Shown here: one piece after another, positions 1 to 12,406 of the stretch
Layout of the letters: every line of letters begins with the position of its first letter
How positions within the stretch are numbered: the first letter of the stretch is position 1
Assembly: GCA_019633425.1 (NCBI GenBank)
Contig: WSUB01000015.1
Location: 186,001-250,000, forward strand
Reading direction: 5' to 3'
DNA length: 64,000 bases
From: Tulasnella sp. 424
Taxonomy: Eukaryota; Basidiomycota; Agaricomycetes; Cantharellales; Tulasnellaceae
Program-made: the position numbers and the translations under genes
The notes under the pieces: generated by a model
What the model was told of the DNA's origin: nothing
Database searches by the model: none
Seen by the model: only the letters and a program-made list of their open reading frames with translations

Positions 1-2
1 TG

Positions 3-2713
3 GCCCCGCCTTCCGGTCCGCCAGCAGGAGCAGAATTAGGAGGAAGGAGGGCTCCCAGTGTAGCAGGGTCTGCGACTTCGGATTCCGCGGGTCCTTCTTC
101 CATACATCCGGTGTCACCTTATGCGCACCGTGGTTCCACATCCTCCGCTCCCTCCGGACCACCCTTACCATCCTCGACGGCCTCTTCATCCGGGTACAAC
201 TACCCACAGCAAAGTCCAATTCCGCCATCAACGGCCACGGGGACAGCGCCAGCTTCATCGCCGCATCAATCGTACGTGACGGGACAAAAACGACCCCATC
301 CGACTTCCGCGAGGCAGACACAACATCAACACGCGAGCGTTCCTCAAACTCCACCACCACCGCCTCATCATCATCACTCCTCCCACTATCACCACCATCA
401 GCCTCAGCCAAGTTCGGTCTCGTCTTCACAATCTCAGCCGCATTACTACTCAGGACCTCCCCAGCAACCGCAACAGACAGGAGCAGGCGCGCCCCCATCT
501 CACGTGGTGGCGGATCAGCAACAACGCCCGATCGTACCTTATCCAGCTCACGGCTCTGGCGCACCTCCTCATTCTCATTCCTCTCAGCCGCATCCACCAC
601 CGCCGACAGCTCCTGCTCCTTATTACAGTCATCAAGCTCCCCCGCCACCGCCGGCGCCAAGCCAATATGGACATTACCCAAATTCCTATGGCCCGCCACC
701 CCCTCACCCACCACCGCCCACGGATGCTTATGGGAGACCGACAACCGGATATGGATATTCTCACCCACCACCACCTTCGCATCATACACAGCAGCAAGCA
801 CCTCCTCCCCCTGTCCCTTCATATGGTCCTAGCGGATCCGATTACCCTCCGCCGCCGACGAACTACGGATGGCAGCAGCATCCACCTCCCCAAGCTCATC
901 CACAGATGGGTCCCCCGCCGTCAGTCGCTCAGCCGCCATCATCGTACGGTGCACCCCCTCCGCCGCCGCCTTCCTCTTACGGTGTTCCACCTCAGCAGCA
1001 GCACTACCCACCGGCTCAACCGCCGATGAACAGTAGTGCGCCTGTGCCACCCCCGCATCAAGGGCCTCCTTCCGGAGTTGCTCAGCAGATGATGCCACCA
1101 CAGGCGCAGCAGAATCAATCTGGTGCTGGCTGGGCACCGATCGCTCCCGCTCCTCCTCCGCTTCCTCATCCTTCGACGAGACCCCCAACAAATGCCGGAC
1201 CAGACAAGCCTATTGCTCAGGTGGGCACTTTTTTCAATTGATGACCAAATATAGAACCGGCAGGCTAATCTATATTTTCGCAGCTCGTCGAACACTGTCA
1301 ACGGATCATGGCCTTCGCTAACCACTACGCGAACCTGCAACGTCAGCCTCCACCGCCTTATCAACCCCACGCGTACCAGCCAAACCCGTATCCCCAACCC
1401 CATGAGACGAAGGAGATGGTCAGCAGGGCCGAAGCGATCGTCAACATCTTGATCCAGTTGGGAGAGGAGGCGAAGCCTTGGAGGAAGTTGCAGCAACAGC
1501 AGAGGGAGCAGGATATGGCGAAGAGGAGGAAAGTTGGAGACGACAAGACGAACGCTTCTGTTGTGAATGGAGCTGGAAAGGATGGGGATAAGGAATTTGT
1601 GAGCGTGGAAGGCAAACTTCCGCGGGAGACGTCATGCTGACCAATTTGCCTCGTTTTCCAGGGCATGTCGAAGGAGGCCAAGCTCAAGTTCTTTGGGGAC
1701 AACAAGGATGCTATGGAGCAGGCCGAGAAAGATATGCGAACCATCACGCAAAAGAGAACGTTGAGCCAGGGCGGAGTCTTGCCGAGCAGCAAGACAAAGT
1801 ACAAGAAGCGCTCGGTATGTGACGCGCGCGTTGGAGCTTCGACCAGGTCTGACAGGTAGTTTTTTTCGACACACAGCGAGCTACACCCCCTGGAAAATGT
1901 CACTCTTGCTTCAGCACAGAGACGCCAGAATGGAGAAGAGGTCCTGACGGAGCGCGGACCTTGTGCAATGCTTGTGGTCTCCGTAAGCAAGCTTCGGCTA
2001 CCAGTTGCTTGGATGCGAACTGACCAGGACGTTTGCTTATTGCAGATTATGCCAAGATGATGAAACGACAAGCCGGCTCTTCGGTCACTCTGGGCATGCT
2101 TCAGGCCTCTGCTCAGAAGAACGGCATCGGAGGCACCGCGCAACCCCTCAAGGACCCAGCACCGAAACCTCCGGGCCAATTAGCAGCTCAGGCTCAGGCC
2201 AACGGGGCTCCTAATTCGAAGGGGCTCGGGAAAGAAGTCGAAGAGACGAGCGTTGGAAGCTCGACCGCCGTCGCCCGCAGTACCTACCAAGGCAGCGAGA
2301 ACCGAGCCCCCGAGAAGGCAATCGAGAAGATCGAAGAGAGCGATGAAGAGGATGAGGGTTCTGAGGACGACGAGGAGGATCGAGGCAGCCGCGCTGGAAC
2401 CCCGATTCTCCCATTCGAAAGGACCTCTCGTCCCATTCAAGGCTCTTATATCTCCAACGTCCCATCGTCAGGATGGGGACGCACCTCGATTTCTTCGTCT
2501 GGTGGTGGCGGCGGCGGCGGCGGAGGCTGGGCTCGTGCTCCAATCGATGACCATCGTCCCAAGAGTCCAGCGGGCAGCTCCTATGCCGGCCCACCTTATC
2601 GCGACGAGGAGAGGAGTCACCACCGTCACTCGAGCTCCACCGATGGAATCGATGGTCCTCACCTGGGATGGGGCCGAGCTGCGAGCAGCCACGTCAGGGC
2701 CTCAGCTACCTAA
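3..2713 (+). CDS. GATA zinc-finger transcription factor (5' partial)
   Basis: A nuclear DNA-binding regulator of the GATA family. The frame is already open at base 3 and no start codon is seen, so the 5' end lies outside the window. Exons: 3-1220, 1284-1598, 1662-1814, 1877-1982 and 2046-2713 (stop), about 819 visible residues. The first ~400 residues are Pro/Gln/His/Ser-rich low complexity, like an activation domain. A single zinc finger lies at about residues 570-595: C-x2-C-x18-C-x2-C, with TPEWRRGP and LCNACGLHYAK visible. An intron splits the CGLH codon, which supports the model. The 18-residue loop is the class found in white-collar-2 and NsdD proteins; no PAS domain is seen, so an NsdD-like developmental regulator is possible but not proven. 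The C-terminus has an acidic stretch ([14 protein letters not shown]) followed by a poly-Gly run. The family call is firm; the orthologue is not. Confidence 0.9.
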
Positions 2714-5700
2714 ACGTGGCACCTCCAGCATCCAAGCCAAGCTTTTAATCTATCCGTATACGAAATATACCTGAACCACCGCACTACTTTACGACTCTTG
2801 ACTCTATTTCACACCCACTGCCATCGCTACTACGTTTACCCACGCAATCTGGATCAATGCTACGTCCCCCTCAAAACCAATCTAACCCTGCATGAAAACC
2901 CAATGTTCCCCCCCACTTCATTCGTTCTCCCGCTTTGTCACTCGTTTTCGGAATATCAACTCCCCCCTTGGTCGTATTGAGCAAACTACAAAAAGTCGCA
3001 ACCCTGTATTTGTGTCGTGGAACTTCCCTTGCCTTTTTTTTTTCCTTCCCTTTTCTTTTGATCGTTACCGCTGTCATTATGTCCTCTTGCTTTTTCGTGT
3101 TGCAGTAGTCTTTTTTTTTTTTTTTTTTGCTTCTTTTCGCCTTTTTTCGTGGACGCATGGACCACTTTTTTCTTACTTAGTTGCTTAACGTTCTATCTGC
3201 CGAATACGCGGAAGCTGCGATTATAATCGATGGAAATTTGCCCTTTTTTCCTGATTCGAGTCTACGGTCGACTTTCTTGTCAATAAGATTCCGTGCGGCA
3301 AAGTTATAAGTTTAAAGAGTTCGATCGGTCGATCATTTCATGATGCACGCGTTGTTCGCGCCTGTCGTGAGCGGCTGGTCGTCGATGATCGACGTGCGTG
3401 GATAGAGCTCTGGAACTGTAGAAGCTCGGAGGTCGCGATTCTGGATGCCACCCACGGTAGTGATCGTAGAGACGGTGATCGAGTGTTCAATGACATCGTC
3501 CTGCAAAGGTGCGCTGAACGTTCAGCGGGCCGGCCGTATCAACGAGATTCGGGTGCAACGATGAGTCTAATACGCAAAACGTTATTTCTCTGCCAGTTGT
3601 CCCATCGACTCGCCGCACCCTAGCTTTTTTCCAGATCACACCCTCGGAAACTCCCAGCGCAGACGTATAGTGGATTTTGGCCGGTATGTGTATCCTAATG
3701 TGTATTATTGTCCAAGAGCTAGAAACGTCGAATAAATCGCAAAGCGAAAAGGAAAAAAAAAAGCCATTCCACAAGGCCGGGGCCCTCAACTCGTCGCATA
3801 CACATATACACATCATCATCATTTTCCGCCGTTGTTTGGTACGACCTTAATTAGTTGGCATACAGTAGATGAAAAGCGGTTCGAGGGAGAAAGGGAAACC
3901 CCGGGTTCGATGAAGAGAAGAAGAACGCGTGACGTCGCCGTGAATGCGGGAGAAACAAAGGCTTTTGGAGAGAGAGCAAAGGCAACGGGAAAGACCCCGT
4001 CTTCTTTAGCCATGTGACAAGAAACCCGCGTCAGCGATTTCAGCCCTGGTGAGTATTCGGAGAGGGTGTGTTTCTTGAAACGGGGTCTAGGTCGGGGGCC
4101 GAGTGCAACGGAATGAACTATCTTTTTCCACCCCCGGGGCGCCAAGTGCACGGTCAAGCCATCGGTTTACATTTCGCCTTGCCGGTGGGCTTTGCTTTCT
4201 TTTCATGACCGGTACATGCCAGCGTAGAAAATTCCAACAACATGTCTGACGCTGTTTAGAGGGTGATTGGGTTCGAAATGGCTTCGGCTAATGGGGACCT
4301 GGGTCGCCTAGCATCCGCGTTGAACGTTCATATCGATCGCGTGCGTCGCTGGGGGAGATTTCGTATTATACCGATCAGGCATGGTCAGGTCCGGAAGGAA
4401 AAGACACGCGAGACGTCTACCGAGAGAGGCTGGAACTCCCGAGGACGAGATGCATTGGAAATGGACCGAAAGCCGAGCGACTGCCAAGGATCCAGGGCTG
4501 CGTCTCGCACCATATGGTATCATGCTTGTGAAGGCAGCAAAGTAACCACCTGCGGCATAGGCTGTACCATATGGGTGAGGGAGCATCTGTTGATGAAGTT
4601 GTGCGAGTTTGCTTACCGCTCTGTCGAATAGGTCCCGAGATGAAGCTCCGTGATGCGGTAGGATATTCATCGAATATGTCTTATTTCAAGCCACTAGATT
4701 CGCCATGCGAACATCTCGCTGGGTTTTAACAAATCGGGGACTCGTGTATTCGGATCCGGCGGATATGCCTCTCGCCAGTATGAAAGGGGAAGAAATATAA
4801 AAAGACCGGAGGGTCTGACACTGGGTTTGGACTCCAAATAATTGATTACTAGTAAAACTCGATCCTCAGCGAGGAACGAATTCGTGGCGATATCAGACAT
4901 TGGCCTCCACCCCCTCCACCCCCTCCCAGAGGCTTAAATAAAACAGGACACCGTGGGCAAGAATCGGGACATTCATCTCAATTTCACTGCAATCACGGCG
5001 TCTTAAACCAATAGGCAGAAGGTTTCCTTCACGGTCTGGAGGTGTCAGTTATCCCGGCGCAAGCCGTCCGGTTGACTGGAGCTGCAAATGAGCCGGTAAT
5101 CGAGAGACCGCTGCGAGAATAATGAACGAGGCGATGCCACTCCCGGGAGGAGTGACTGAGGTCTCATGAATCGGCTTGCTAAACAAGTCGGTTAATCCTT
5201 CGTCTTCTAGTAAAACGAGGCGAAACGTTCGATTCCGATTGCGTCAATGGACAGGACGGCAGTACGCCGGCTGAGGCCCGATGCGGCAGGAACGAGACGT
5301 GAATTTCGAGGCATATTTTCGAGAAGCGAAACTTGAAGAGAAAACGATGGGCTTCTTCGCATGTCGGAGCGAAAGAGCTCGGGACAAGATGGGCAGCACT
5401 AGCCCCGGAAACTCAATCGAACGAGGCGGTCGGCATCTCAAAAAAAAACCAAAGCTCGGAAAAGCACAGCCAAGCGTCTTCGAATGAACACATTCCATGC
5501 CTTAAAGAGTAGGCTGGTATGCCCGATAGTGGATGCTCCTCCTGCGTAATCCGCCTCGAGGTTGACAGCTGGCTAAAGCTTTTGACAGGTGGCCGGGTGG
5601 CGAAATTTGGGCGCTGAATCGGGCAACGTTTCATAGTTGCGAAGACGAGAACAAGTGCTCAGATGAAGAAATCTTCATTAGATAGGCATCAATCGGCGCT

Positions 5701-6902
5701 TCTTTGGGATGCATCGCTGCGAGGAACCGATTGCCTTGCAATTTTATTCATTTTTTGGGTTCAGTCGTCGGCGGCGGGGATGTCGGCTGGAGGGATGGGA
5801 TGAGGTGGCGATGGGGATTGTGCAATTCTGATTGGGAAGCACCCGCGGAAGAAGGGAGTGAGGGAACCCTTTGAGTAAAAATGGGGAAATAAATAATTCG
5901 AATCTGATCTAAGTGATCTGGAAATCGGGGATAGTCCAAGTTTCTTTACTTACACGTGGATCGACCGAGGTGAGACGCGATAACCATCGGATACACCCGA
6001 CATACGTAAACAAGTCCTTGCCCCCTTCGTCGTCACATCTTGTCAAAAAGGTTGATTGCATTGCACGCGGGTCCGTTGAGGACGTCCACAGACGTCCACC
6101 ACCGTCCGCACACTGGGGGGGAAACACGTCGTCCAGTATGCCACTCTGTCGCCGTCGTCGTCCAAGTCGACTTGGGAGGGCTTCGTGCGATAAAGTTTGC
6201 AACGAACGAACGGTCGAGAGTCATTAGGAGGCAAAGGTCGGTAGGTAACGTCCCCGCCTTCGCCTTCGATGTGGAAGCTTACCACTCCCCCCCCCCCTTT
6301 ACCCACAGCGCTTTGCCTTGTCCATCAGGGGATGACCAATCAGATAATGGACCACCAGCGTCTGTCGGTCGGGACCAGGGGCACAAGTGTCGTGGGGTCG
6401 CGGAGCTCAGCAAGGTCACACGATTTCCAAGGAGATAAATCACGCCTTTCGGTCGAAACAGACGACGAGCTCCCCCGTCGTCCGAAGGCGTGTGGAGGGG
6501 TTTATCGCTAAAACCCGAATATGGAGCATCTCCCGAACCACTCACACACCGACTCTACTCCAGTCGCTTTGTCAGGAGGCGGGGTTCGTTGGGTTTTATA
6601 GCTCGGTGGTGAGTCCAACGCTCGGGGGGAAAGAAATTCTCAACCTGACCAAAGCACCTCTCCTTCCCCTGCGCGTCGCACCCTTCCGACCCTTTTTAGA
6701 TCCACTCTGTTTTTCATCTGACTCGGAACACACCCTGTACACTCCATTACTCTCCGCGTCAGGTCACGACGACAACCCTCTCAAGTGACGTCTTCACCAG
6801 TATCAGCAGTTGCGGCTCAAGATCCGTCCCAGGTGCCCGTCTCGCCGTCCCGTGTCCCTGAGCCAACAGCCGTGAAGAAAAAGCTCAGCCTCACCATTCA
6901 TC
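2714..6902. other. 4.2 kb gene-free interval
   Basis: No reading frame here has convincing codon structure, splice signals or a recognisable domain; the open frames are short and overlap on both strands. The first ~500 bases are probably the 3' UTR and downstream region of the GATA gene and contain T-rich tracts, including about 19 T near 3110-3128. A run of about 13 C lies near 6287-6299. The last few hundred bases are pyrimidine-rich and probably form the promoter and leader of the dioxygenase gene that starts at 6903. No tRNA-like B box was recognised by eye. An unspliced non-coding RNA or a long regulatory region cannot be excluded. Confidence 0.5.
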
Positions 6903-8631
6903 ATGGCACCTCATCATCCGAGCCAGTTTCATTATACCCCCGCCACCTCTTCTCACCTCTACTCGAACGCTCTGTTTGAGGAGGACTGGCCTTCAGCTGC
7001 CCAAGAGAATTCTCCAAGCCCCAACGCGACATCTAATTCTCGACTAGACCCAAGCCAAGTCCCGGTCATGCCTTCAACGCATTTCTTATCGCTTGCTCGT
7101 AATCCTACCATCGGTTCCTCCACGGTTACCTCCACTTCCACGACGGCCGATGGGCTTAGTGGACCGGTTTCTGTACGCCGTGGTGTCGATACCTCCACCA
7201 CCTCGGCCGCGGACTTTGACGTTGATGCGAAAACCGGGTTTATGCCGACACGGTCTCTCATCATCGCGCTCCCCGGGGACCTAGGAGCAGTATGGGAACG
7301 TGTGTTGAGTGCCGCCATTGAGGGCGGCGAAGGCTTGACCCTCGGCGAGTATGTTGCAACTCAAGCTCAGGCAGAGAAGAATGCCCGATGGAGAAAGAGT
7401 GTGGATGAGGTACGCTTTCGAGTCCCTTTTGTTTAACGGATCTCCCCAAGCTTAATTTCATTTGTTTCGATAATAGATGCCCGTCTTGTCGATAGCGCCC
7501 ATCCGCCACTCTGAAGTTCACCTGCGCCGAGCCCATCACGTCTTGACATTCATCCTACATTTTTACATTCACTCTCAGCTACCATTATCCGGACCCGGCC
7601 CTCATCCACCCCACCGTATCCCCCCATGTCTCGCCATCCCACTCGTCGAACTCTCCAAAGAACTCGTCATGCCGCCCATCCTCACTTACGCCGACAACGT
7701 CCTCTACAACTGGTCTCTCACCAACCCCGCCCAGCCTCTAGCCATAGACAACATCCAGATGATCAACACTTTCTCACTCACCCAGTCCGAGCGACATTTC
7801 TACCTCACCTCTGCACGAATCGAGCTTCGCGGCGTCGAGGCGTTAGAACTCATGAAGAGCTGCATGGACGAAGCTTTCATCGGGGACATGATCTCGTTGC
7901 AACGCATCGTCGATTATCTCCACCGCTTATCCACAGTCATCGACGACATGGCTTCCCTCTTGATGGCCGTCCGGGATGAATGCGATCCACATGAATTTTA
8001 CACCCAGATCCGGCCGTGGTTCAACGGCTGGGCCCCAGGAGCACGTGAATGGCTGTTTGAAGGAGTAGACGAAGAAGACCAAGCCAAGTTTGCCAGGTTA
8101 TCGGGACCTTCGGCTGGACAGTCTTCCCTCATCCACGCGTTGGACATCTTCCTCGGCGTCGACCACACAAAACCCGGAACGGCGCCTTCCTCCTCCTCCG
8201 CTGGCCCATCCTCGAAAGCCAAACCCGGTAGCGACCCCACGTTCCTCATGAAGATGGAACAGTACATGCCTCGCCATCACCGTGCTTTCTTACAACATCT
8301 CCGCGCTGCAAACCAGACGCACGTTCGAGCTCTCGTTGCTTCCAATGCCTCCTCGGGACACATCGGAGTCGAGCTTCAGGCTGCCTACGATGACGCTGTT
8401 ATGGCGTTGAAGCGTTTCCGAGATGGGCATATTCGGATCGCGACACTCTACATCGTCAGTCAGGCAAGGAAGAACGCCCGGCCGCCTGCCACTGTGGACA
8501 ATCAGACAAAGGCCAACGCCCCTGTAGTGGAGGAGGTCAGAGGGACTGGTGGAACGAGCCTCGTCCCGTTCTTGAAGGAGTGTCGGGACAACACGGCTAA
8601 GACAGCCTTAGGAAACGGACCTGAACAGTAG
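6903..8631 (+). CDS. BNA2: Indoleamine 2,3-dioxygenase (IDO/Bna2)
   Basis: A haem dioxygenase that opens the indole ring of tryptophan to N-formylkynurenine, the first step of the kynurenine route to NAD. Two exons, 6903-7409 and 7477-8631, joined in phase 0, give 553 residues. Family signatures are clear: PPILTYADNVLYNW early in the core, a distal-pocket stretch SAGQSSLIHALDIFLGV at about 381-397, YMPRHHRAFL at about 432-441, and FRDGHIRIATLYI near 483-495, where His487 is the expected proximal haem ligand. The first ~150 residues, mainly exon 1, are Ser/Thr/Pro-rich and not conserved IDO sequence, so the true start could be later than the chosen ATG at 6903. It converges on RAE1, with 275 bases between the two stop codons. 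Confidence 0.92.
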
Positions 8632-8906
8632 TTAGACCTTTCGAGATGAACTGGATTAGTGGTCGATTTGATTCGTTGTGTACATTTAGTTTTTTTCCCT
8701 GGTTAGAGCACTCCCCCTGCCATTTTACTTTAGACCTGTAGATAATGTACTGTTAATAGTCCTGGAATGTCCGATATTCGCGGCCAAGGTATTTCCATCA
8801 CAACACATAGTGGCACAATAATGATTGCATTTGAGAGGTCGTGATGATATGAACAAGGGCGACGACGAATACGCCAAGCACCGACAGCTACAGATGAACC
8901 AGTCCT

Positions 8907-10372
8907 TTACTTCTTTGGCTTCTTCTTGATCTCTTCGTCCTTCAGAGCGTGAAGCATAACTTTGTTGACGTGACCTGCCGTCATACCGGAATGACCCTTT
9001 GACCAATCGTAAGAAAGTGCGTAGGCGAAGATTGTGCCGGTGCGGTTGAAGGCAGTAGCAGATATAGGACCAGGTGCGGCGTCGAAGGCTATTAAGAGTG
9101 TTGAATTTCAGTCACGTTTCGCACTCCAATAATCGCTAAGACGCACTCTTTAGCCTCGTCTTAGAGTCCTTGTCCCTATTAAGGCGAAACGGGTCGTTTA
9201 GCCATCGTGCTTCGTCGTAGCAAAGAACCCAACCATCACCCTTACCAGAAGTACATCACGCCGTCGGATCCAGCAGTACTGAATGTTCCGTGCTGTTGAT
9301 GGAACGTGATGCTATTAACGGCGAAGACATTCGTGCCATCTTTCGTGGTCGCTCCCTCTTTGCGGTGGCACTTGAAGCTGAAGTTGTTCACGGCGTCTTT
9401 GTCTTCAACGTATCTATTGAAGTCAATTGGTAGGTTATTTCCCGAATCTGGCTGGACTGGTTTGCAAGTACTTACTGGATAGCAACGCGTCCCTCGATGC
9501 TGCCAACCGCATAACCGTCCCCTGCAGGGAAGCACGCAATTACACGAGTCTGCCACTTCAATGGAGAATCAATTTTCTTGTAGATAGTGGTTGGGTTGCT
9601 GAGATTGACGGTCACAATATGCCGTTCTGCTGTAGCGCAGACCTGCAGCAAGCCAAAGAAAATGACCATGATTTAGATCGAGCTGCAGAGATCAGGATTG
9701 CTTCTACTCACGAGGAGTTGCCCCTGAACGTCAAGGCTGTAGCATCGTTCTGGTAGCGCAAGAGTTCCTATGGGATTGGGGTTGCCTGGGGTCCAATACT
9801 GCAAACCACAGCAAGGTCAGCGAGACGATTTCGCCTCAAACCGAGCTCGGTACCTTGAGCGTTTTATCCCAGCTTCCGGTCACCAAAACACCCCCATTCA
9901 TGTCGATCCATCTCAAGCACTTGATTGGCGCGTCGTGGGCTCCAACTTGAGTTGATTGACCGGTGGAGACGTCGAACATCCGTGCTGCTTTGTCTGCACC
10001 ACCAGAGAAGATCTTTGTCCCATCCTGCGCACGAGAAATCGTTAGATACCCTGAGATAAAATCAAGTCGGGGTAACTAACCTTGCTCCAGCAAACGTCTA
10101 GAACCGGCCCTTCATGACTGTACATGGCTTTTCCTTGAGATTGACCAGTTTGAGAAATCTCGTAAATTCGGACCTGAAAGATAGGATGGTAAGGGAAAGT
10201 GCAAAATCGACGCAAGTTATATCCAGCCACTCACGTTGTTATCCCATGAAGCGACAGCCAGGTAATCCGCCGTAGGGCAGAAAGCCAAGGCGGAGATCGA
10301 GTCTGTCGGCGGGTCCGATACTTCTACGTCAGGTTGAGTAGCGGGCTGGGTTGTACTTCCAAAGAACGACAT
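8907..10372 (-). CDS. RAE1: mRNA export factor RAE1/GLE2 (WD40)
   Basis: A seven-bladed WD40 protein that docks at the nuclear pore through a nucleoporin motif and acts in mRNA export, and in mitosis in other eukaryotes. Eight exons on the minus strand (10372-10235, 10173-10081, 10024-9854, 9798-9712, 9642-9476, 9413-9246, 9175-9147, 9088-8907) keep frame throughout and give 344 residues. It starts MSFFGST. Rae1 hallmarks include [62 protein letters not shown] and the terminal [11 protein letters not shown], which distinguish it from Bub3. The tail is lysine-rich (KKKPKK). Seven introns in about 1.5 kb, one flanking an exon of only 29 bases, show how intron-dense the region is. Its start faces the CBP6-like gene 179 bases away. 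Confidence 0.95.
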
Positions 10373-10551
10373 TTTCGACAGGCGTTTCGGGTCGAGCTAA
10401 ACGGGTCGAATCTTCTTCAAGGCGACTCTTTAGGACGCGTTGTTGCGGGGAGGGGTGGTTGAGATTCGAACGGCGGCTTTCTTGCGTCCCACGTCTCACG
10501 TGCCATGTTCGGCTTCCAAGTCCCAAAATCTGTCACCATCATCCCAGCCCC
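10373..10551. promoter_or_regulatory. Shared divergent promoter, RAE1 / CBP6-like gene
   Basis: Only 179 bases separate the RAE1 start codon (minus strand) from the start of the small plus-strand gene, so both must initiate from this block. No clear TATA box is seen. A CACGTG E-box-like core (ctcacgtgcc) lies near 10496-10504. Confidence 0.5.
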
Positions 10552-10925
10552 ATGTCGACCGTCAAAGCATTGAAACGATTAGCATCAGCTTGGCCCAAAG
10601 ATCCTATTCGGCCGCATTTACAGTTCGGGGAACTTCTACAATATATCGCCGAATCTACGCCTGCAGACAAGATCTCTGCACGGACGGTCGGAGCTGTTAA
10701 GGCGTTGGAGGATAACGAATTGATGAAGAAGGTGGGAGCCCTTGCTTGTCCTGTATTTCAGAAAATCACAAACATGGATCTCTTTCTTAGTATCCGATAT
10801 CGCCAAAAATGAGGGCACCTGCCTCATTCCCCCAGCATTATGACCGCCTCGTCCTCGGCCATAAAAATGCCGCCCTAGGCAAGAGAAGGTCGTTCCTTCA
10901 AGTCTTGTTCGGAGTTTACAAGTAA
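10552..10925 (+). CDS. Small mitochondrial protein, CBP6/UQCC2-like
   Basis: Two exons (10552-10731, 10791-10925) join in phase 0 to give a 104-residue protein starting MSTVKALKRLASAWPKDPIR. The early W-P-x-D-x-x-R pattern followed by a predicted helix is reminiscent of the complex III assembly factors Cbp6/UQCC2, which bind newly made cytochrome b at the mitochondrial ribosome. The match rests on size and this short pattern only. The middle (ADKISARTVGAVKALEDNEL) and tail (HKNAALGKRRSFLQVLFGVYK split over two helices) are basic and helical, as expected for a matrix protein. The exon-intron model is solid, with good GT and AG sites and both frames closed. The function is an inference. Confidence 0.55.
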
Positions 10926-11160
10926 TTCCTTGATGGTGCGAGTCATCTACGTACTTTGGGGACTTAGTTGGTTAGCCGGCTGGATGTCATTCGCGAATGG
11001 GAGCATTCGAACTGGTCAGAATCTGCCGCTGCTTTATTCTGTGGGCATATTTATTCTACATTATTGAATCCAAATGATCGGTCGAGATGGGACTCGGTCT
11101 CCATTGACGACCGTTAAGTTACTCGGTTTACTCCTTCAAGAATCAGTGGAACATACTAAC

Positions 11161-12406
11161 TTATGAAACGGAGGATACCGTTCCGAAGCCCTCTTCCTGT
11201 GGCAGCAAGAAATGCTCGACGCCTCTTTTTATATCTGGTGGCAGCTCAGCCAGCGCGTCGTGGTCTATCCCAGTGCCCTCCCCAGCCGCCTTCAAACAAG
11301 ACAGCCCCGCTTTTACGGCTCTGATTTTGGTTGATTCCTGAAACGCCTCGGCAAACACGTTTGTTCCGCAAATGAGCGAGCGACCGTGTGCAATGAGGAA
11401 CCTTCGCTCGAATCGTGCTGAAATGCCGGGGTGCGCCTCGAAATACGACGACGCAAAGGTCGAAATGAAAGTCGTCGTCCTCTCTGCAGTCCCCTCCGGC
11501 GCTCCGTCATGCAGAACGAGCAGATGAAGATGACCAGCTAGATGGAGAGTGCCAGTTAAGCTGTTAAAAGTTGTTCCTCTGTCTGATGGAGCGGTCCAAC
11601 CTACCAAACATCCCTAAGTCGCTTCCCGGGTCGGTTACGCCAAAATGTTCCCAATCTACCAGTCCGCACTCTCCGTTATCGTCAATTAGCACACTACCAG
11701 GCCACAAATCCACCATGCCTAGGCACTGCTCTTGATTAACGTCACTGTCGAGGGCACTGCGCATTCGTCCTAAAAGTGCGGTGCTCTCTGAGTTTATACC
11801 GTCGGGTAAATCGATGACCACTCGCTCGGTCTGCGATGTGAGGAATTCCAACAGGTGACGGGAATCGGCAAGCGACCTCGTAATTTCCTTTGAGGGGTTC
11901 TTGGTGGCCATAAAGAGGCCGCCAAAGAAACAGCCCAGCATCCTGCCAAGTGCCTGAATTGTGACTTGTTGTGGTGATTCGTAAAGGATGTAGTCCGAGA
12001 GAATCCTGCTTCGCCCGAGGTCAGTCATCCAAATGACATGGCTATTCGTGTCGTGAAACACTAGTTTGGGGACCTTAAGGGGGTGGCTCTGGCCTAAAGC
12101 CTGAGCGACTGTGTCTAACTCCTCTCCTTGGAGAATCCGTAATGCCCTGGCCTCAACCGCCTGCCGAGACATAGGAACGGCGTAGGAGGGAAGAGCATGC
12201 ATGAACGGCTTTGCTACTTTGAGAATGACACTTTGAATCAGGTCCGGGTAGCCGAAATGTGACGGAACGCTGATAGGGTTCTTGAATGATGCCCTCGCGG
12301 TGAGGTTCGTGTAACCCCAGGGAAGAACTTCGACCTCAAGAATTTCGGGCCGGATGGATAAGGTAGTGGCTAAATACAGAGTGAAATCAAAGGTCGAGCT
12401 TGACAT
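11161..12406 (-). CDS. APH-type kinase-fold protein, copy 1
   Basis: A member of the aminoglycoside phosphotransferase/choline kinase fold superfamily, 392 residues in two exons (12406-11605 and 11537-11161). The start MSSSTFDF aligns with MSSATFDF of the neighbour, which fixes the ATG. Visible features: a VILKVAKPF strand with Lys63, an RQAVEARAL helix with Glu85, and the metal-binding LVDWEHFG near 249-256. The catalytic loop is altered. Where active members have H-G-D-x-x-x-x-N, this protein reads MVDLWPGS (231-238): the Asp is kept, but the His is Met and the Asn is Ser. It may therefore be a weak kinase or a binding protein. Its substrate is unknown. It lies head-to-tail with a close paralogue 740 bases away, with the intron at the same place. 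Confidence 0.8.

Noticed and set aside
4263..4670. Overlapping frames of about 120 codons on both strands
   Set aside because: No splice signals, codon pattern or motif; each is the shadow of the other.
6033..6788. Several mid-size frames upstream of the dioxygenase
   Set aside because: They overlap on all frames, cross a poly-C run and show no domain; more likely promoter DNA.
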